Shown one piece after another: positions 8,003 to 16,651 of a stretch of DNA of 64,000 bases; positions within the stretch are counted from its first letter, which is position 1; each line of letters begins with the position of its first letter. Position numbers and translations under genes: made by a program. The DNA is from Collinsella sp. AM34-10 (GTDB lineage: Bacteria > Actinomycetota > Coriobacteriia > Coriobacteriales > Coriobacteriaceae): assembly GCF_003469185.1 (NCBI RefSeq), contig NZ_QSIL01000008.1, forward strand, positions 62,001 to 126,000, given 5' to 3'. The notes beneath the pieces were generated by a model. It saw only the letters and a program-made list of their open reading frames with translations. It was not told the origin of the DNA and did not search any database.

Positions 8003-10030
8003 CTACGGGCGCTCGTTGGGGGCCAGGCGCTGCATCTTGTTCACAGCCTTGAACTTGGTGAACAGCGGCACATACTCAAAGCTCACGTTGGAGTTCTCCA
8101 AGCCATACCAGCGCGCCGGCGTACCGGCAAAGCGGCGGATGATGTACTTGAGCGTGATGGCCGTGCGCTCGCTCGGCTCCACGTCACTCTCGGGCGCTAG
8201 GAGCTTGCGGATCATGACGAACTTGAACGTGCCGATGTTGCCCGGATCCTTGTAGACCGAGTAGTCGTGCATCTGCGGCGGCAGCTCGCCAGTGGCGGCC
8301 AGATCCTGAACAACCTGGCGTAGGTAGGCGTTCACGCGCTGGTTAACCTTGTAGCCCAGGTACAGATGCACGCGGAACACGTAGTCGGTGCCAAACGTCT
8401 CGACCGAATAGGCAAAGGTATGCGGCTCGTCCATGGTCTCGACGTTCACGAACCACCAGGCGCGGGCGCGCTTGGGATGCTTGTCCAGAATCGAGTAGAC
8501 GATATCGCGGTCGATGTAGTCGGTGTTGGTGTCCTTGGTCAGGTACACGATGTTGTCGCTCATAGGCTCGTAGCGATCGTCGTCGCGCAGGCGCTTGAGC
8601 TGCGGCAGATAGCTGCGCAGCGGCAGCAGCGTAAACTGACGCCGCTCGACCGCCGTGCCGTTGTACCAGCACACCATAACGCCCATGATGAGTGCAGCCA
8701 TAAGGATGGTGAAGTAGCCGCCGTGGAAGAACTTGGTGAGCGAGCTCACAAAGAAGAAGCCTTCGAGCATGAGGAAGAAGACGGCAAAGATCCACGGCGC
8801 GATCTTAAGCTTGCGCTCCACGTGCAGATAGAAGAAGAGCAGCAGCGTCGTGCACATCATGGTCAGGGTAATAGCCAAGCCGTACGCAGCCTCCATGTGC
8901 GCCGAGTTCTGGAACAGCAGCACCACGATGACGCAACCCACGAGCATGACGTTGTTGACCATGGGGATGTAGAGCTGGCCCTTGGTCTCGGCAGGGTAGA
9001 AGACCTGCATGTGCGGCATAAGGTCCAGGCGGCTGGCCTCGGACACCAGCGAGAATGCGCCGGTGATGAGCGCCTGCGAGGCGATGATGGCGGCGACGGT
9101 GGAAAGGCCGACGGCAAAGGGACGCAGGCCCGGGGCGAGCATCTGGTAGAACGGGTTAAGGTCGGCAATGCCCATGAGCTCGGGGTTGGCAGCGTTGTTC
9201 ATAAGCCAAGCGCCCTGGCCCATATAGGACAGCAGCAAGCAGCACTTAACGAACGGCCAGGTGGCGTAAATGTTGCCGCGACCCACATGGCCCATGTCGG
9301 AGTAGAGCGCCTCGGCACCGGTGGTGGCGAGGAAGCAGCTGCCCAGAATCATGATGCCCGCGTGGTTGTTGGGGCTCAGCAAAAAGGCGATGCCGCGCAC
9401 CGGGTTGAGGCACAGCAGCACCGCGGGATGCTGGAAGACAAAGAATAGGCCCGTACCGCCCAGGAACAAAAACCACAGCGTCATGATGGGGCCAAAGGCG
9501 TGACCGATCTTGGCCGTGCCGATGCGTTGCACCAAGAAGAGCGCAATGATAATGGCGAGCGTAATCGCGACAACGCGACCCTGGTCGTCACCGAGCACGG
9601 CGTGGACCGCCGGGATGGTGCGAAGGCCCTCGATGGCCGTGGTCACGGTAACGGCAGGCGTCAGGATGCCGTCGGCGAGCAGTGCCGCGCCACCCAGCAT
9701 AGCGGGGATGATGAGCCACTTGCCGCAACGCTTGACCAAGCTGTACAGGGCAAAGATACCGCCCTCGCCGTGGTTGTCGGCGCGCAGCGAGATCAGCACG
9801 TACTTGACGGTCGTCAGCAGCGTGACCGTCCACACGACAAGGGAGAGCGCGCCAAGCACGAACTCCTGCGTGACGCTTCCGATGCCGCCGTTGCCGGCAA
9901 CGAGCGCCTTGGTTACATACATAGGGCTGGTGCCGATATCGCCGTACACCACGCCCAGCGTGACGAGCATCGCCGAGATGCTCACAGGAATCGCAGCGTG
10001 CGAGGCTGCCTCCTTGGCCTTTTGTTCCAT
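8003..10030 (-). CDS. kup: Kup-family low-affinity potassium uptake protein
   Basis: 675 residues, typical of Kup/HAK/KT transporters. The start at 10030 is preferred to the upstream in-frame codon because GGGAGGAAA precedes it by 7 nt. The hallmark motif LGVVYGDIGTSPMYV is at about 25-40, followed by about twelve hydrophobic helices up to about residue 445 and a hydrophilic cytoplasmic tail (about 450-675). It would import K+ with H+ across the inner membrane. First gene of a leftward cluster with a 64-residue membrane protein and a KdpDE-like two-component system, which suggests that pair regulates Kup rather than, or besides, a Kdp ATPase. Confidence 0.93.
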   Translation of the reverse strand: MEQKAKEAASHAAIPVSISAMLVTLGVVYGDIGTSPMYVTKALVAGNGGIGSVTQEFVLGALSLVVWTVTLLTTVKYVLISLRADNHGEGGIFALYSLVKRCGKWLIIPAMLGGAALLADGILTPAVTVTTAIEGLRTIPAVHAVLGDDQGRVVAITLAIIIALFLVQRIGTAKIGHAFGPIMTLWFLFLGGTGLFFVFQHPAVLLCLNPVRGIAFLLSPNNHAGIMILGSCFLATTGAEALYSDMGHVGRGNIYATWPFVKCCLLLSYMGQGAWLMNNAANPELMGIADLNPFYQMLAPGLRPFAVGLSTVAAIIASQALITGAFSLVSEASRLDLMPHMQVFYPAETKGQLYIPMVNNVMLVGCVIVVLLFQNSAHMEAAYGLAITLTMMCTTLLLFFYLHVERKLKIAPWIFAVFFLMLEGFFFVSSLTKFFHGGYFTILMAALIMGVMVCWYNGTAVERRQFTLLPLRSYLPQLKRLRDDDRYEPMSDNIVYLTKDTNTDYIDRDIVYSILDKHPKRARAWWFVNVETMDEPHTFAYSVETFGTDYVFRVHLYLGYKVNQRVNAYLRQVVQDLAATGELPPQMHDYSVYKDPGNIGTFKFVMIRKLLAPESDVEPSERTAITLKYIIRRFAGTPARWYGLENSNVSFEYVPLFTKFKAVNKMQRLAPNERP

Positions 10031-10152
10031 AAGCCGGTTTCCTCCCAACTTTAATGTTCGAAGGGATTATAGGCAATCGGCCCATGTTTTAATGCGCTGT
10101 TTTCCCAGCTAGATAAAGATTTATACAGTCTTTAGGCTACCGCGGCGATATG

Positions 10153-10187
10153 GAATGTGACAAAGGGACTGCCCCCTTGTCACATTC
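10153..10187. repeat. Hairpin element with GGGACTGCCC centre
   Basis: GAATGTGACAA (10153-10163) pairs with TTGTCACATTC (10177-10187) around a centre reading AGGGACTGCCCCC. It lies directly after the stop codon of the nitroreductase (minus strand). A fragment with the same centre (GGGACTGCCCCTTTGTCAC) abuts the stop codon of the ABC gene at about 25984-26002. It probably belongs to the same broad class as the GGGACAGG hairpins. Confidence 0.6.
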
Positions 10188-10188
10188 G

Positions 10189-11061
10189 TCATTTTCCAAG
10201 CCAGTTTTTGAACCACCATTCCATGGAGCGGCTCATCTCGGCCATAAAGGGACTCGTGTGCTTGCGGGTATAGATGTCCACGACGCGCTCCCCCACCTCG
10301 CGGGCGTGCGGACGAAACATCGCATCCATCTCGGCCACCTGCGCGTCCATCGTCGCGGCATCGGCGCGGCAGTAGCGCTCCTCGTGCACCAGGTTCACCA
10401 CGGGATGCGCAATGGCCGGACACTCCTTACGGGGCGTGCCGATGATGAGCATCGACAGCGGCATGGTATAGGGCGGCAGATCGAGCAGCTCGGCAACTTC
10501 CTCGGCATTCTCGACGATATCACCGATGTAGCAGCTCCCCAGGCCCAGGGCCTCGGCGGCAACCACGGCGTTTTGCGCGGCGATCACGGCGTCCTGGGCC
10601 GCGATGGCAAAGTCGCCCAAACCCGGTGCACGGCGAGGTGCCTTACCTGTGCGCTCGACAAACTCGGGCTCAAAGCAGCCCACGTGCTCAAACAGATCGA
10701 TCCACTTGGCATAATCGACCACAAATATGAGTGCCCAGGGCGCCTTGGCGATCATGGGCTGGTGGTCGCACAGGTCGGCCAGACGGTCCAGCGTAGCCTG
10801 CTCGCGAATGCTCACAATGGAATACATCATCATGGCGCCCGCCGACGGCGCGCGACTCGCCGCATGCAGAATCGCTGCACGCTGCTCGTCGGTCACCGCC
10901 ACGGGACGGTCGTTGTCGTCACGCGCGAAGGCACGCGTAGACGAACGATGCTCCAAGATGTCCAGCACCGCGTTGCCCGTAGTCTCGACCGGATAGCCGC
11001 ACGTATCCACGACCGCAGCTCCGTCGCCGCCCATGTCCGCCTTGCAAACCTGCTCGCTCAT
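10189..11061 (-). CDS. Nitroreductase-family flavoprotein
   Basis: 290 residues. N-terminal nitroreductase core with the FMN-phosphate binding pattern ILEHRSSTRAFA (about 34-45) and HAASRAPSAGAMMMYS (about 66-81), then LGLGSCYIGDIVENAEEV and PPYTMPLSMLIIGTP near 170-210. The C-terminal about 80 residues are a charged extension. These enzymes bind FMN and reduce nitro, quinone or enone groups with NAD(P)H in the cytoplasm. It is monocistronic, between kup and a divergent LTA synthase-like gene. A second, smaller nitroreductase is at 31007. The physiological substrate is unknown. Confidence 0.88.
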   Translation of the reverse strand: MSEQVCKADMGGDGAAVVDTCGYPVETTGNAVLDILEHRSSTRAFARDDNDRPVAVTDEQRAAILHAASRAPSAGAMMMYSIVSIREQATLDRLADLCDHQPMIAKAPWALIFVVDYAKWIDLFEHVGCFEPEFVERTGKAPRRAPGLGDFAIAAQDAVIAAQNAVVAAEALGLGSCYIGDIVENAEEVAELLDLPPYTMPLSMLIIGTPRKECPAIAHPVVNLVHEERYCRADAATMDAQVAEMDAMFRPHAREVGERVVDIYTRKHTSPFMAEMSRSMEWWFKNWLGK

Positions 11062-11274
11062 CGCCCTACCCTCGCCAATTCTTTAAGAAGCCTTTACGTT
11101 TCCGTGTAATTCCCGTCCATTATCGCGCAGGTCGCCACTACATTGCGCCGTAACGCCACACATGCGCGTTAATATGGCTGATTGTTGTGCGCAGCCCGCA
11201 AATGCAGCGCATATTTAGGTAACAATCGGGTAAACCCCCGCTTTCGTAGGTTTTAGTTTGTGAGGAGTCTCAGC

Positions 11275-13575
11275 ATGTTCGCTGCCGCCATCTCGCTCGT
11301 CGGTCTTGCGGTGACCGTCTACCTTGTCTTGCGCGAGGCCAAGGCCATTCGCGCAAAGTCGGGCACCGTTGCCAAAAGCGCTCTTGGGTGGAGCGTCGCC
11401 TTCGGCCTGTTCCAGCTCTTTTTGACCATTTGGGGCGCCATTGGCCTCGTCGCTCAAAACGAGCCGCTCGCCTTTGTGATGCTCATCCTGACCAACGCCA
11501 TTCTCACCGGATGCGCTTGGGCCAGCATCGCCCGCGACCGCATCGCACCGCGCGTCTTTGCGTTCGCTGCCACCGATGCGCCCGCCCCCACTGGCAAGCT
11601 CGCCCGCCTGCGCGGCGCCTTTGTGGGTAAACCGCTCGTCGCCGCCGTCCTGTGCCTGCTGCTCGCCGGCGTCTTTGCGCTGCTGGGCATGGAGGTCTCA
11701 TCCAACCACGACTTTACCTGGGTCTACCCCCTGTGCATCCTGCTCGAGTGGGCCATCATCACCGTGCTCATGGTCGGCCTATTCTTCCTATTCCAGCGCC
11801 ACGGCGCAGCTCCCGCGGTCCTGACCTTTGCCCTCTTTGTCCTGGGCATTGCCGAGTTCTTCGTCATCACGTTTAAATCCATGCCCATCCAGCCGGGCGA
11901 CCTTTCGGCCATCTCCACCGCCGCCGCGGTCGCCGGCACCGGCTACACCTTCTCCATCTCGCTGTTCTGCGTGCTGTCCATGGGCTTTACCGCCATCGCC
12001 ATGCTGCTATGCGAGTACGCCGGCCTGGTGGCACCGCACCGTCAGAAGGGTGCCGCCAACGCCAAGCGCATGCTGCTCACCAACCTGCTCGTGGCGGTGC
12101 TGTGCCTGGGTGGCGTGACCGCGCATGTCACGCTCATCGACTACTACAACACCCTCGGCATCACCGTCTACACCTGGCGCCCGCTCGAGAGCTACTGGCG
12201 CGAGGGCTACCTGCCCGCCTTTATTAGTGCAGCGCAATCCATTAAGCCGCCCAAACCCGCCGACTACTCCGTCGACGATGCCAAGGCCACGCTCAAAAAG
12301 TACGCCAAGGCCTACGACAAATCCGACGTCGCCAAGAGTGACGAGCGCACCGCTGCAAAGGAGCAATTCGACAGCGAGAAGCCGACGGTCATCGCCATCA
12401 TGAACGAGACCTTCTCGGATCTGTCGATCTATCAGAACATGCGCGCCGGCTACGAGGGCCCGCAGTACTTTAAGAACCTGTCCAACTGCCTCAGCCGCGG
12501 CAAGCTCTATGTGAGCGCCTACGGCGGCGGCACGGCCAATACCGAGTTTGAGTTTATGACCGGCAACTCCATGGCCAACCTGGGCTCGGGCGTGTACCCC
12601 TACACCATCTACAACATGGAAACGACCGGGAACCTGGCAGAGCAGTTCAAGTCGCTCGGATATTCCACCACGGCCATGCACCCCAACCACGCCACCAACT
12701 GGAACCGCGAGAACGTCTACAAGGACTTTGGCTTTGACCAGTTCCTGTCCATCAACGATTTCCAGGGAGCCGACACCCTGCGCGGCATGGTGACCGACCA
12801 GGCCACCTACGACAAGATTCTTGAGCTGCTCGACCAGAACGCCGATCCGCAGTTTATCTTCGACGTAACCATGCAGAACCACTCGGGCTACGACACGGGC
12901 CTGCTGCCGGCAGATAAGCAGATGCACCTCAATATCGACACGACCGATCTGGACGCCAAGACCGTCGAGGACGGCACGCTCTCCGATGTCGACGAGTATG
13001 TCTCGTGCATCGAGCAGTCCGACCAGGCGCTTCGCTACTTCCTCAACGCCCTGAGCAAGCTCGATCGCAAGGTGGTCGTGGTGTTCTGGGGCGATCACCA
13101 GCCGTTCTTCCCGTCCAAGTTCAATGACAAGTGGTTTACCGGCGAGGACGATGCCACGCACCAGGAACGTCTGTGGCAGACCGACTACATCATCTGGGCC
13201 AACTACGACGTTGCCGGTTGCAACCAGACGAGTGAGGTCGACGACCTGTCCACCAACTACCTGTCCACCCAGCTGATGCAATTGATCGGCGCACCCCTCT
13301 CAGACTACCAGAAGGCGCACATGACGCTGCGCGAGTCGCTGCCCGCCATCAACTCCGTGGGCTACGAGGACGCCAGCCTGCGCTGGGCGCTTTCCTCCAA
13401 CGTCACCGGTGACGACGCCGCCGCCGCTGCCGCCACCAAGGCACGCGAGGATTACGCCAAGATGCAGTACTACGAGATGTTCCGCGACGGCAAGAACGTG
13501 TACACCGAGCACTTCCAGACCGAGGCCAACGAGACCGACCCCAACCTGGCACCGGGTACGACCAAGATCAAGTAG
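11275..13575 (+). CDS. LTA synthase-family membrane sulfatase (glycerophosphotransferase)
   Basis: 766 residues. The ATG at 11275 follows GAGGAG by 7 nt. About eight hydrophobic helices occupy residues 1-290, followed by an extracellular alkaline-phosphatase/sulfatase domain. Motifs match LtaS-type enzymes: metal-binding Glu in TVIAIMNETFSDLS, catalytic Thr in YGGGTANTEFEFMTGNS, then VFWGDHQPF. The reaction would be transfer of glycerophosphate (or a related group) from phosphatidylglycerol to a cell-surface glycopolymer. The long membrane part and large size differ from the five-helix S. aureus LtaS, so the exact polymer is uncertain. Monocistronic; the palindromic element at 13606 follows. 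Confidence 0.85.
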   Translation: MFAAAISLVGLAVTVYLVLREAKAIRAKSGTVAKSALGWSVAFGLFQLFLTIWGAIGLVAQNEPLAFVMLILTNAILTGCAWASIARDRIAPRVFAFAATDAPAPTGKLARLRGAFVGKPLVAAVLCLLLAGVFALLGMEVSSNHDFTWVYPLCILLEWAIITVLMVGLFFLFQRHGAAPAVLTFALFVLGIAEFFVITFKSMPIQPGDLSAISTAAAVAGTGYTFSISLFCVLSMGFTAIAMLLCEYAGLVAPHRQKGAANAKRMLLTNLLVAVLCLGGVTAHVTLIDYYNTLGITVYTWRPLESYWREGYLPAFISAAQSIKPPKPADYSVDDAKATLKKYAKAYDKSDVAKSDERTAAKEQFDSEKPTVIAIMNETFSDLSIYQNMRAGYEGPQYFKNLSNCLSRGKLYVSAYGGGTANTEFEFMTGNSMANLGSGVYPYTIYNMETTGNLAEQFKSLGYSTTAMHPNHATNWNRENVYKDFGFDQFLSINDFQGADTLRGMVTDQATYDKILELLDQNADPQFIFDVTMQNHSGYDTGLLPADKQMHLNIDTTDLDAKTVEDGTLSDVDEYVSCIEQSDQALRYFLNALSKLDRKVVVVFWGDHQPFFPSKFNDKWFTGEDDATHQERLWQTDYIIWANYDVAGCNQTSEVDDLSTNYLSTQLMQLIGAPLSDYQKAHMTLRESLPAINSVGYEDASLRWALSSNVTGDDAAAAAATKAREDYAKMQYYEMFRDGKNVYTEHFQTEANETDPNLAPGTTKIK

Positions 13576-13605
13576 CGACTAGCTGCGAGTTCATAACTGA
13601 AACGC

Positions 13606-13729
13606 CTGTCCGGGCGGAGGCATATAAGTTTCCCTGCCCGGACAGTCCTGCGCAAGACGGAGGCCACATTAAGTGGCCTCCTTTGCGTGCGGAACTCGCG
13701 ATGAACCTTATATGCCTCCGCCCGGACAG
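13606..13729. repeat. Long palindromic element with conserved core, copy 1 (23-bp arms)
   Basis: Perfect 23-bp inverted arms at 13606-13628 (begin CTGTCCGGGCGGAGG) and 13707-13729 enclose a 78-nt core. In the core, GGAGGCCAC and GTGGCCTCC (13659-13667, 13673-13681) form an inner stem extended by CGCAA/TTGCG. About 70 nt of the core matches the core at 54789-54857 with about nine differences, but the arms there are unrelated in sequence. It lies downstream of the LTA synthase-like gene and could also terminate transcription. Confidence 0.85.
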
Positions 13730-13800
13730 ACGCCTTGTTGTTGGAGCGCGGCTTGTCATAGGGGTATCCGCTGAACATATATAAGTCAATATATAAGTCG

Positions 13801-13824
13801 AAGGCCACGTCTTGTGGCCTTTTT
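13801..13824 (+). terminator. Rho-independent terminator-like hairpin
   Basis: AAGGCCAC, loop GTCTT, GTGGCCTT followed by TTTG. An 8-bp stem with a short T-run, about 225 nt after the LTA synthase-like stop codon. It is the best candidate terminator for that gene. Confidence 0.6.
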
Positions 13825-13829
13825 GCATC

Positions 13830-13969
13830 CGGAAGCCGTGTCCCAGAATTCACGTCCGGAGTGGGATGCAGTTTCCGCTTGTGGCTCCGTTGGGAAAGTG
13901 CATCCCATTCCAAAGGCAAATTCCGGGACGCAGCTTCCGCAACCCCACCCATTCGGAAAGTCCGTCCCA
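13830..13969. repeat. Array of five 16-nt units in alternating orientation
   Basis: Five copies of a unit near TGGGAYGCASTTTCCG at 13830-13845, 13862-13877, 13892-13907, 13925-13939 and 13954-13969, in the order reverse, forward, reverse, forward, reverse, spaced 13-17 nt apart. Adjacent units can pair into hairpins. No reading frame in this stretch looks coding. The rest of 13576-14112 (between the LTA synthase-like gene and the flavodoxin-like gene) holds only this, the large palindrome and two terminator hairpins. Confidence 0.6.
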
Positions 13970-14040
13970 CCCCGCCTACATCAGGGCATAGAACAATCAG
14001 CTTATTAGGCCTTCCATCAATAAAGGGGCGCCCTCGTGTC

Positions 14041-14075
14041 ACGTGAAAGCCTCGAGAATCTCGAGGCTTTCACGT
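14041..14075. terminator. Perfect 16-bp hairpin before the flavodoxin-like gene end
   Basis: ACGTGAAAGCCTCGAG (14041-14056), 3-nt loop, and its exact complement (14060-14075). It sits 38 nt beyond the stop codon of the leftward flavodoxin-like gene and probably terminates it. There is no strong T-run, so termination is inferred from stem strength and position. Confidence 0.6.
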
Positions 14076-14112
14076 TTGTACGATTGAATGCACGGCACCG
14101 CGAACAGCGAAG

Positions 14113-14664
14113 CTACTCGCCCAGCACGACCTTCTTGGCGGCTGCGGCCATGTTGTCCAGGTCCTCCTTGGTGGGATGGTCCTTTGCGGCAAACCAGTTG
14201 TCGAGCAGCATCTTAAAGCGGGCATTGTCGGGATCTTGCTCAAGCATTGCCTCGTAGCGCTGCTTGACCGCAGGACCCATCTTGCCCTGGCACATCGCCC
14301 AGCCCGCAAGCTCGGCATCCTCGGCCAAATTGGACGAAACGCGGTCGATAATCTGCTGAAAATAGCTCTGGTCGGCACCGAAGCCGCAGGTGCCAAACAG
14401 GAAGACGCGCTTGCCGTGCAAGGCGGAGAGCAACGCCGCGACCGAAGGCGTGCACGCGCCCTTGTCGCACCAAAAACCGACGAGCACCGTGTCGGCCGCG
14501 CAGGCGCCCTGCGCCTCGAGCGCAACCTGATCTGCATCCGCATCGTCGCTCAACGCCGCAGCATGGACAAACTCAACGCCCGCAGCCTGCAGAGTGCGCT
14601 TGATCGCACCCGAAACCATCCTAGTATTACCGCTCTTGCTGTTAACCACCAAAGAGCACGTCAT
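14113..14664 (-). CDS. Flavodoxin-family protein (BilS-like?)
   Basis: 183 residues from ATG 14664; a GTG two codons earlier (14670) is an alternative, both being near GAGG. It has a flavodoxin-like fold: first strand and FMN-phosphate loop SLVVNSKSGNTRMVSGAI, later GFWCDKGACTPSVAALLSAL and VFLFGTCGFGADQSYFQQI. These proteins carry FMN and donate electrons to partner reductases. A related flavodoxin-like protein (BilS) is found with the gut bilirubin reductase of Clostridia and relatives. No bilirubin reductase gene lies beside this one, so the partner is unknown. Monocistronic. Confidence 0.75.
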   Translation of the reverse strand: MTCSLVVNSKSGNTRMVSGAIKRTLQAAGVEFVHAAALSDDADADQVALEAQGACAADTVLVGFWCDKGACTPSVAALLSALHGKRVFLFGTCGFGADQSYFQQIIDRVSSNLAEDAELAGWAMCQGKMGPAVKQRYEAMLEQDPDNARFKMLLDNWFAAKDHPTKEDLDNMAAAAKKVVLGE

Positions 14665-14791
14665 AGTCACGTTGCCTCGTTTCCCCCAAAACTAAAGCCA
14701 CTAATGCAATTTATTAGATGAATATCTTAGTACTAACGTGACAGATGTAAACCACCGTCTGTCGATTGATTAATTTGCCCCACGGGCTTGC

Positions 14792-16651
14792 TCACTGGGC
14801 GAATTGGCTGCGGTAGAGCTCGGCGTAGAAGCCGCCTGCCGCTAGCAGCTCGTCGTGCGTGCCGCGCTCGATAATCTCGCCGTCGCGCATGACCAGGATG
14901 CAATCGGCGTTGCGGATGGTGCTCAGGCGGTGCGCCACGACAAAGCTTGTGCGACCTGCCATGAGCTCGTCGAATGCCGCCTGAACCTGCAGCTCGGTGC
15001 GGGTATCGATGCTCGACGTCGCCTCGTCCAGCAGCAAGATCGCCGGGTCGGTGAGCATGACGCGAGCGATGCACAGCAGCTGTTTTTGGCCCTGGCTAAA
15101 CGTGCCGCCGTCCTCGCCGATCACCGTATCGTAGCCTTTCGGCAGCTGCACGATAAACTTGTGCGCATGCGCGCGCTTGGCAGCCTCGATGATCTGCTCG
15201 CGCGTGGCGTCGGGACAACCGTACGCGATGTTATCCGCCACCGTGCCCTCGAACAGCCAAGTGTCCTGCAGCACCATGCCAAAGGAACGGCGCAGGCTCG
15301 AGCGCGTGTAGTCGCGCGACGAGCGACCGTCCACCAAGATGCGCCCGGCATCGATATCGTAGAATCGCAGCAGCAAATTGATGAGCGTTGTCTTGCCGCA
15401 GCCCGTGGGGCCAACGAGGGCAAAGCGCATGCCGGGCTTGGCCTCGATGCAGATATCCTGCAGCAGCTTGCGGTTGGGCACATAGCTAAAGTCCACATGC
15501 TCAAAGGTCACCTCACCCTGCGGGGCGGCAAGTTCCACGGCATCCGCCGCATCGGGCTCCTGCTCGCGGGCATCGAGCAGCGCGAACATGCGGCGCGCCG
15601 AGGCGTACGCGGTCTGGATCTGCGTAATGACGTTGGTGACCTCGTTGAACGGCTTGGTGTACTGGTTGGCATAGGACAGGAAAATCTGCACGCCGCCCAC
15701 CGTAAGCGCCGCGGGCACGCCCGTGATCACGCCCACGCAGCCGATCACAGCGACCACGGCATAGATGATGTTATTGATAAAGCGCGTGCCGGGGTTGGAG
15801 AGCGAACCCATAAACTGCGCGCGCTCGCCCGCGGTGTAGAGCTCAGCGTTGAGGGCATCGAAGCGCTGCTGGGCGTTGGGACCATAGGCAAAGGCGTCGA
15901 CAAGCTTTTGCTCGCCTACGTACTCCTCGATATGACCACCGAGCTGCCCTTGAATACGCTGCTGTGCCGTAAAGCTTTTGTTGGAGAGCTTGGCAATAGC
16001 ACCGGCTGCAAAAATGGAAAGCGGCGTGACGAGCACCACCACGAGCGTCATGGTCAGGTTAATGGAGAGCATAAACGCAAGCGTGCCAACGATGGTGATG
16101 ATGCCGGTAAAGAGCTGCGTAAAGCCCTGCAACAGACCGTCGCCCACCTGGTCGACGTCGTTGACCACGCGGCTCATGAGATCGCCGTGGGCATGGCCGT
16201 CGATAAAGCTGAGTGGCATGCGGCTGAGCTTGTCGCTCGCCTCCACGCGCATGTCGCGCACCGTCTCGTAGGACAGACGGTTGACGCAGTGGCCCTGCAG
16301 CCACTGGAAGGCCGCCGCGCCCACCACGACAATCGCGAGCTTGGTAACGAGCGGCAACAGCTCGTCAAAGTCCACCTGCCCGGCGGCAACGATCAGGTCG
16401 ATGCCATCGCCGATGAGGATGGGCGTATAGAGTTGCAAGATCACCGAGATGGCGGCGCTCACAAACGACGCCGCAAACGAAATGCGATGCGGACGGACGT
16501 AGCCCAGCAGGCGGCGAGTCACCGCGCCCACGGGGTAGCGCTCGGGGTCGCCGGGCTGACGCGGGCCGTCACCCAAGTCGTTGAGGCTATCGTTGCCGGA
16601 CACGTTAGCCGTCATCGTGGCGACCGAACCGGAAGAAGTATACGGATTCAT
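14792..16651 (-). CDS. ABC exporter half-transporter, canonical-Walker-B subunit (619 aa)
   Basis: Membrane domain with about six helices (residues 45-340) fused to an ATPase domain: Walker A LVGPTGCGKTTLINLL, Q loop GMVLQDTWLF, Walker B ILLLDEATSSID with the catalytic Glu, switch His in VVAHRLSTIRNAD. The signature motif is non-canonical (TFSQGQKQ instead of LSGGQ). The upstream partner has the opposite defects, so the two form a heterodimer with one degenerate ATP site, as in other heterodimeric exporters (family knowledge). The ATG abuts the partner stop codon (TAAATG) after AAGGAGGG. Substrate unknown; drug or lipid export is typical. Confidence 0.9.
   Translation of the reverse strand: MNPYTSSGSVATMTANVSGNDSLNDLGDGPRQPGDPERYPVGAVTRRLLGYVRPHRISFAASFVSAAISVILQLYTPILIGDGIDLIVAAGQVDFDELLPLVTKLAIVVVGAAAFQWLQGHCVNRLSYETVRDMRVEASDKLSRMPLSFIDGHAHGDLMSRVVNDVDQVGDGLLQGFTQLFTGIITIVGTLAFMLSINLTMTLVVVLVTPLSIFAAGAIAKLSNKSFTAQQRIQGQLGGHIEEYVGEQKLVDAFAYGPNAQQRFDALNAELYTAGERAQFMGSLSNPGTRFINNIIYAVVAVIGCVGVITGVPAALTVGGVQIFLSYANQYTKPFNEVTNVITQIQTAYASARRMFALLDAREQEPDAADAVELAAPQGEVTFEHVDFSYVPNRKLLQDICIEAKPGMRFALVGPTGCGKTTLINLLLRFYDIDAGRILVDGRSSRDYTRSSLRRSFGMVLQDTWLFEGTVADNIAYGCPDATREQIIEAAKRAHAHKFIVQLPKGYDTVIGEDGGTFSQGQKQLLCIARVMLTDPAILLLDEATSSIDTRTELQVQAAFDELMAGRTSFVVAHRLSTIRNADCILVMRDGEIIERGTHDELLAAGGFYAELYRSQFAQ

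Noticed and set aside
13830..13969. Possible CRISPR array
   Set aside because: Units alternate in orientation and vary in sequence, and no cas genes are nearby.
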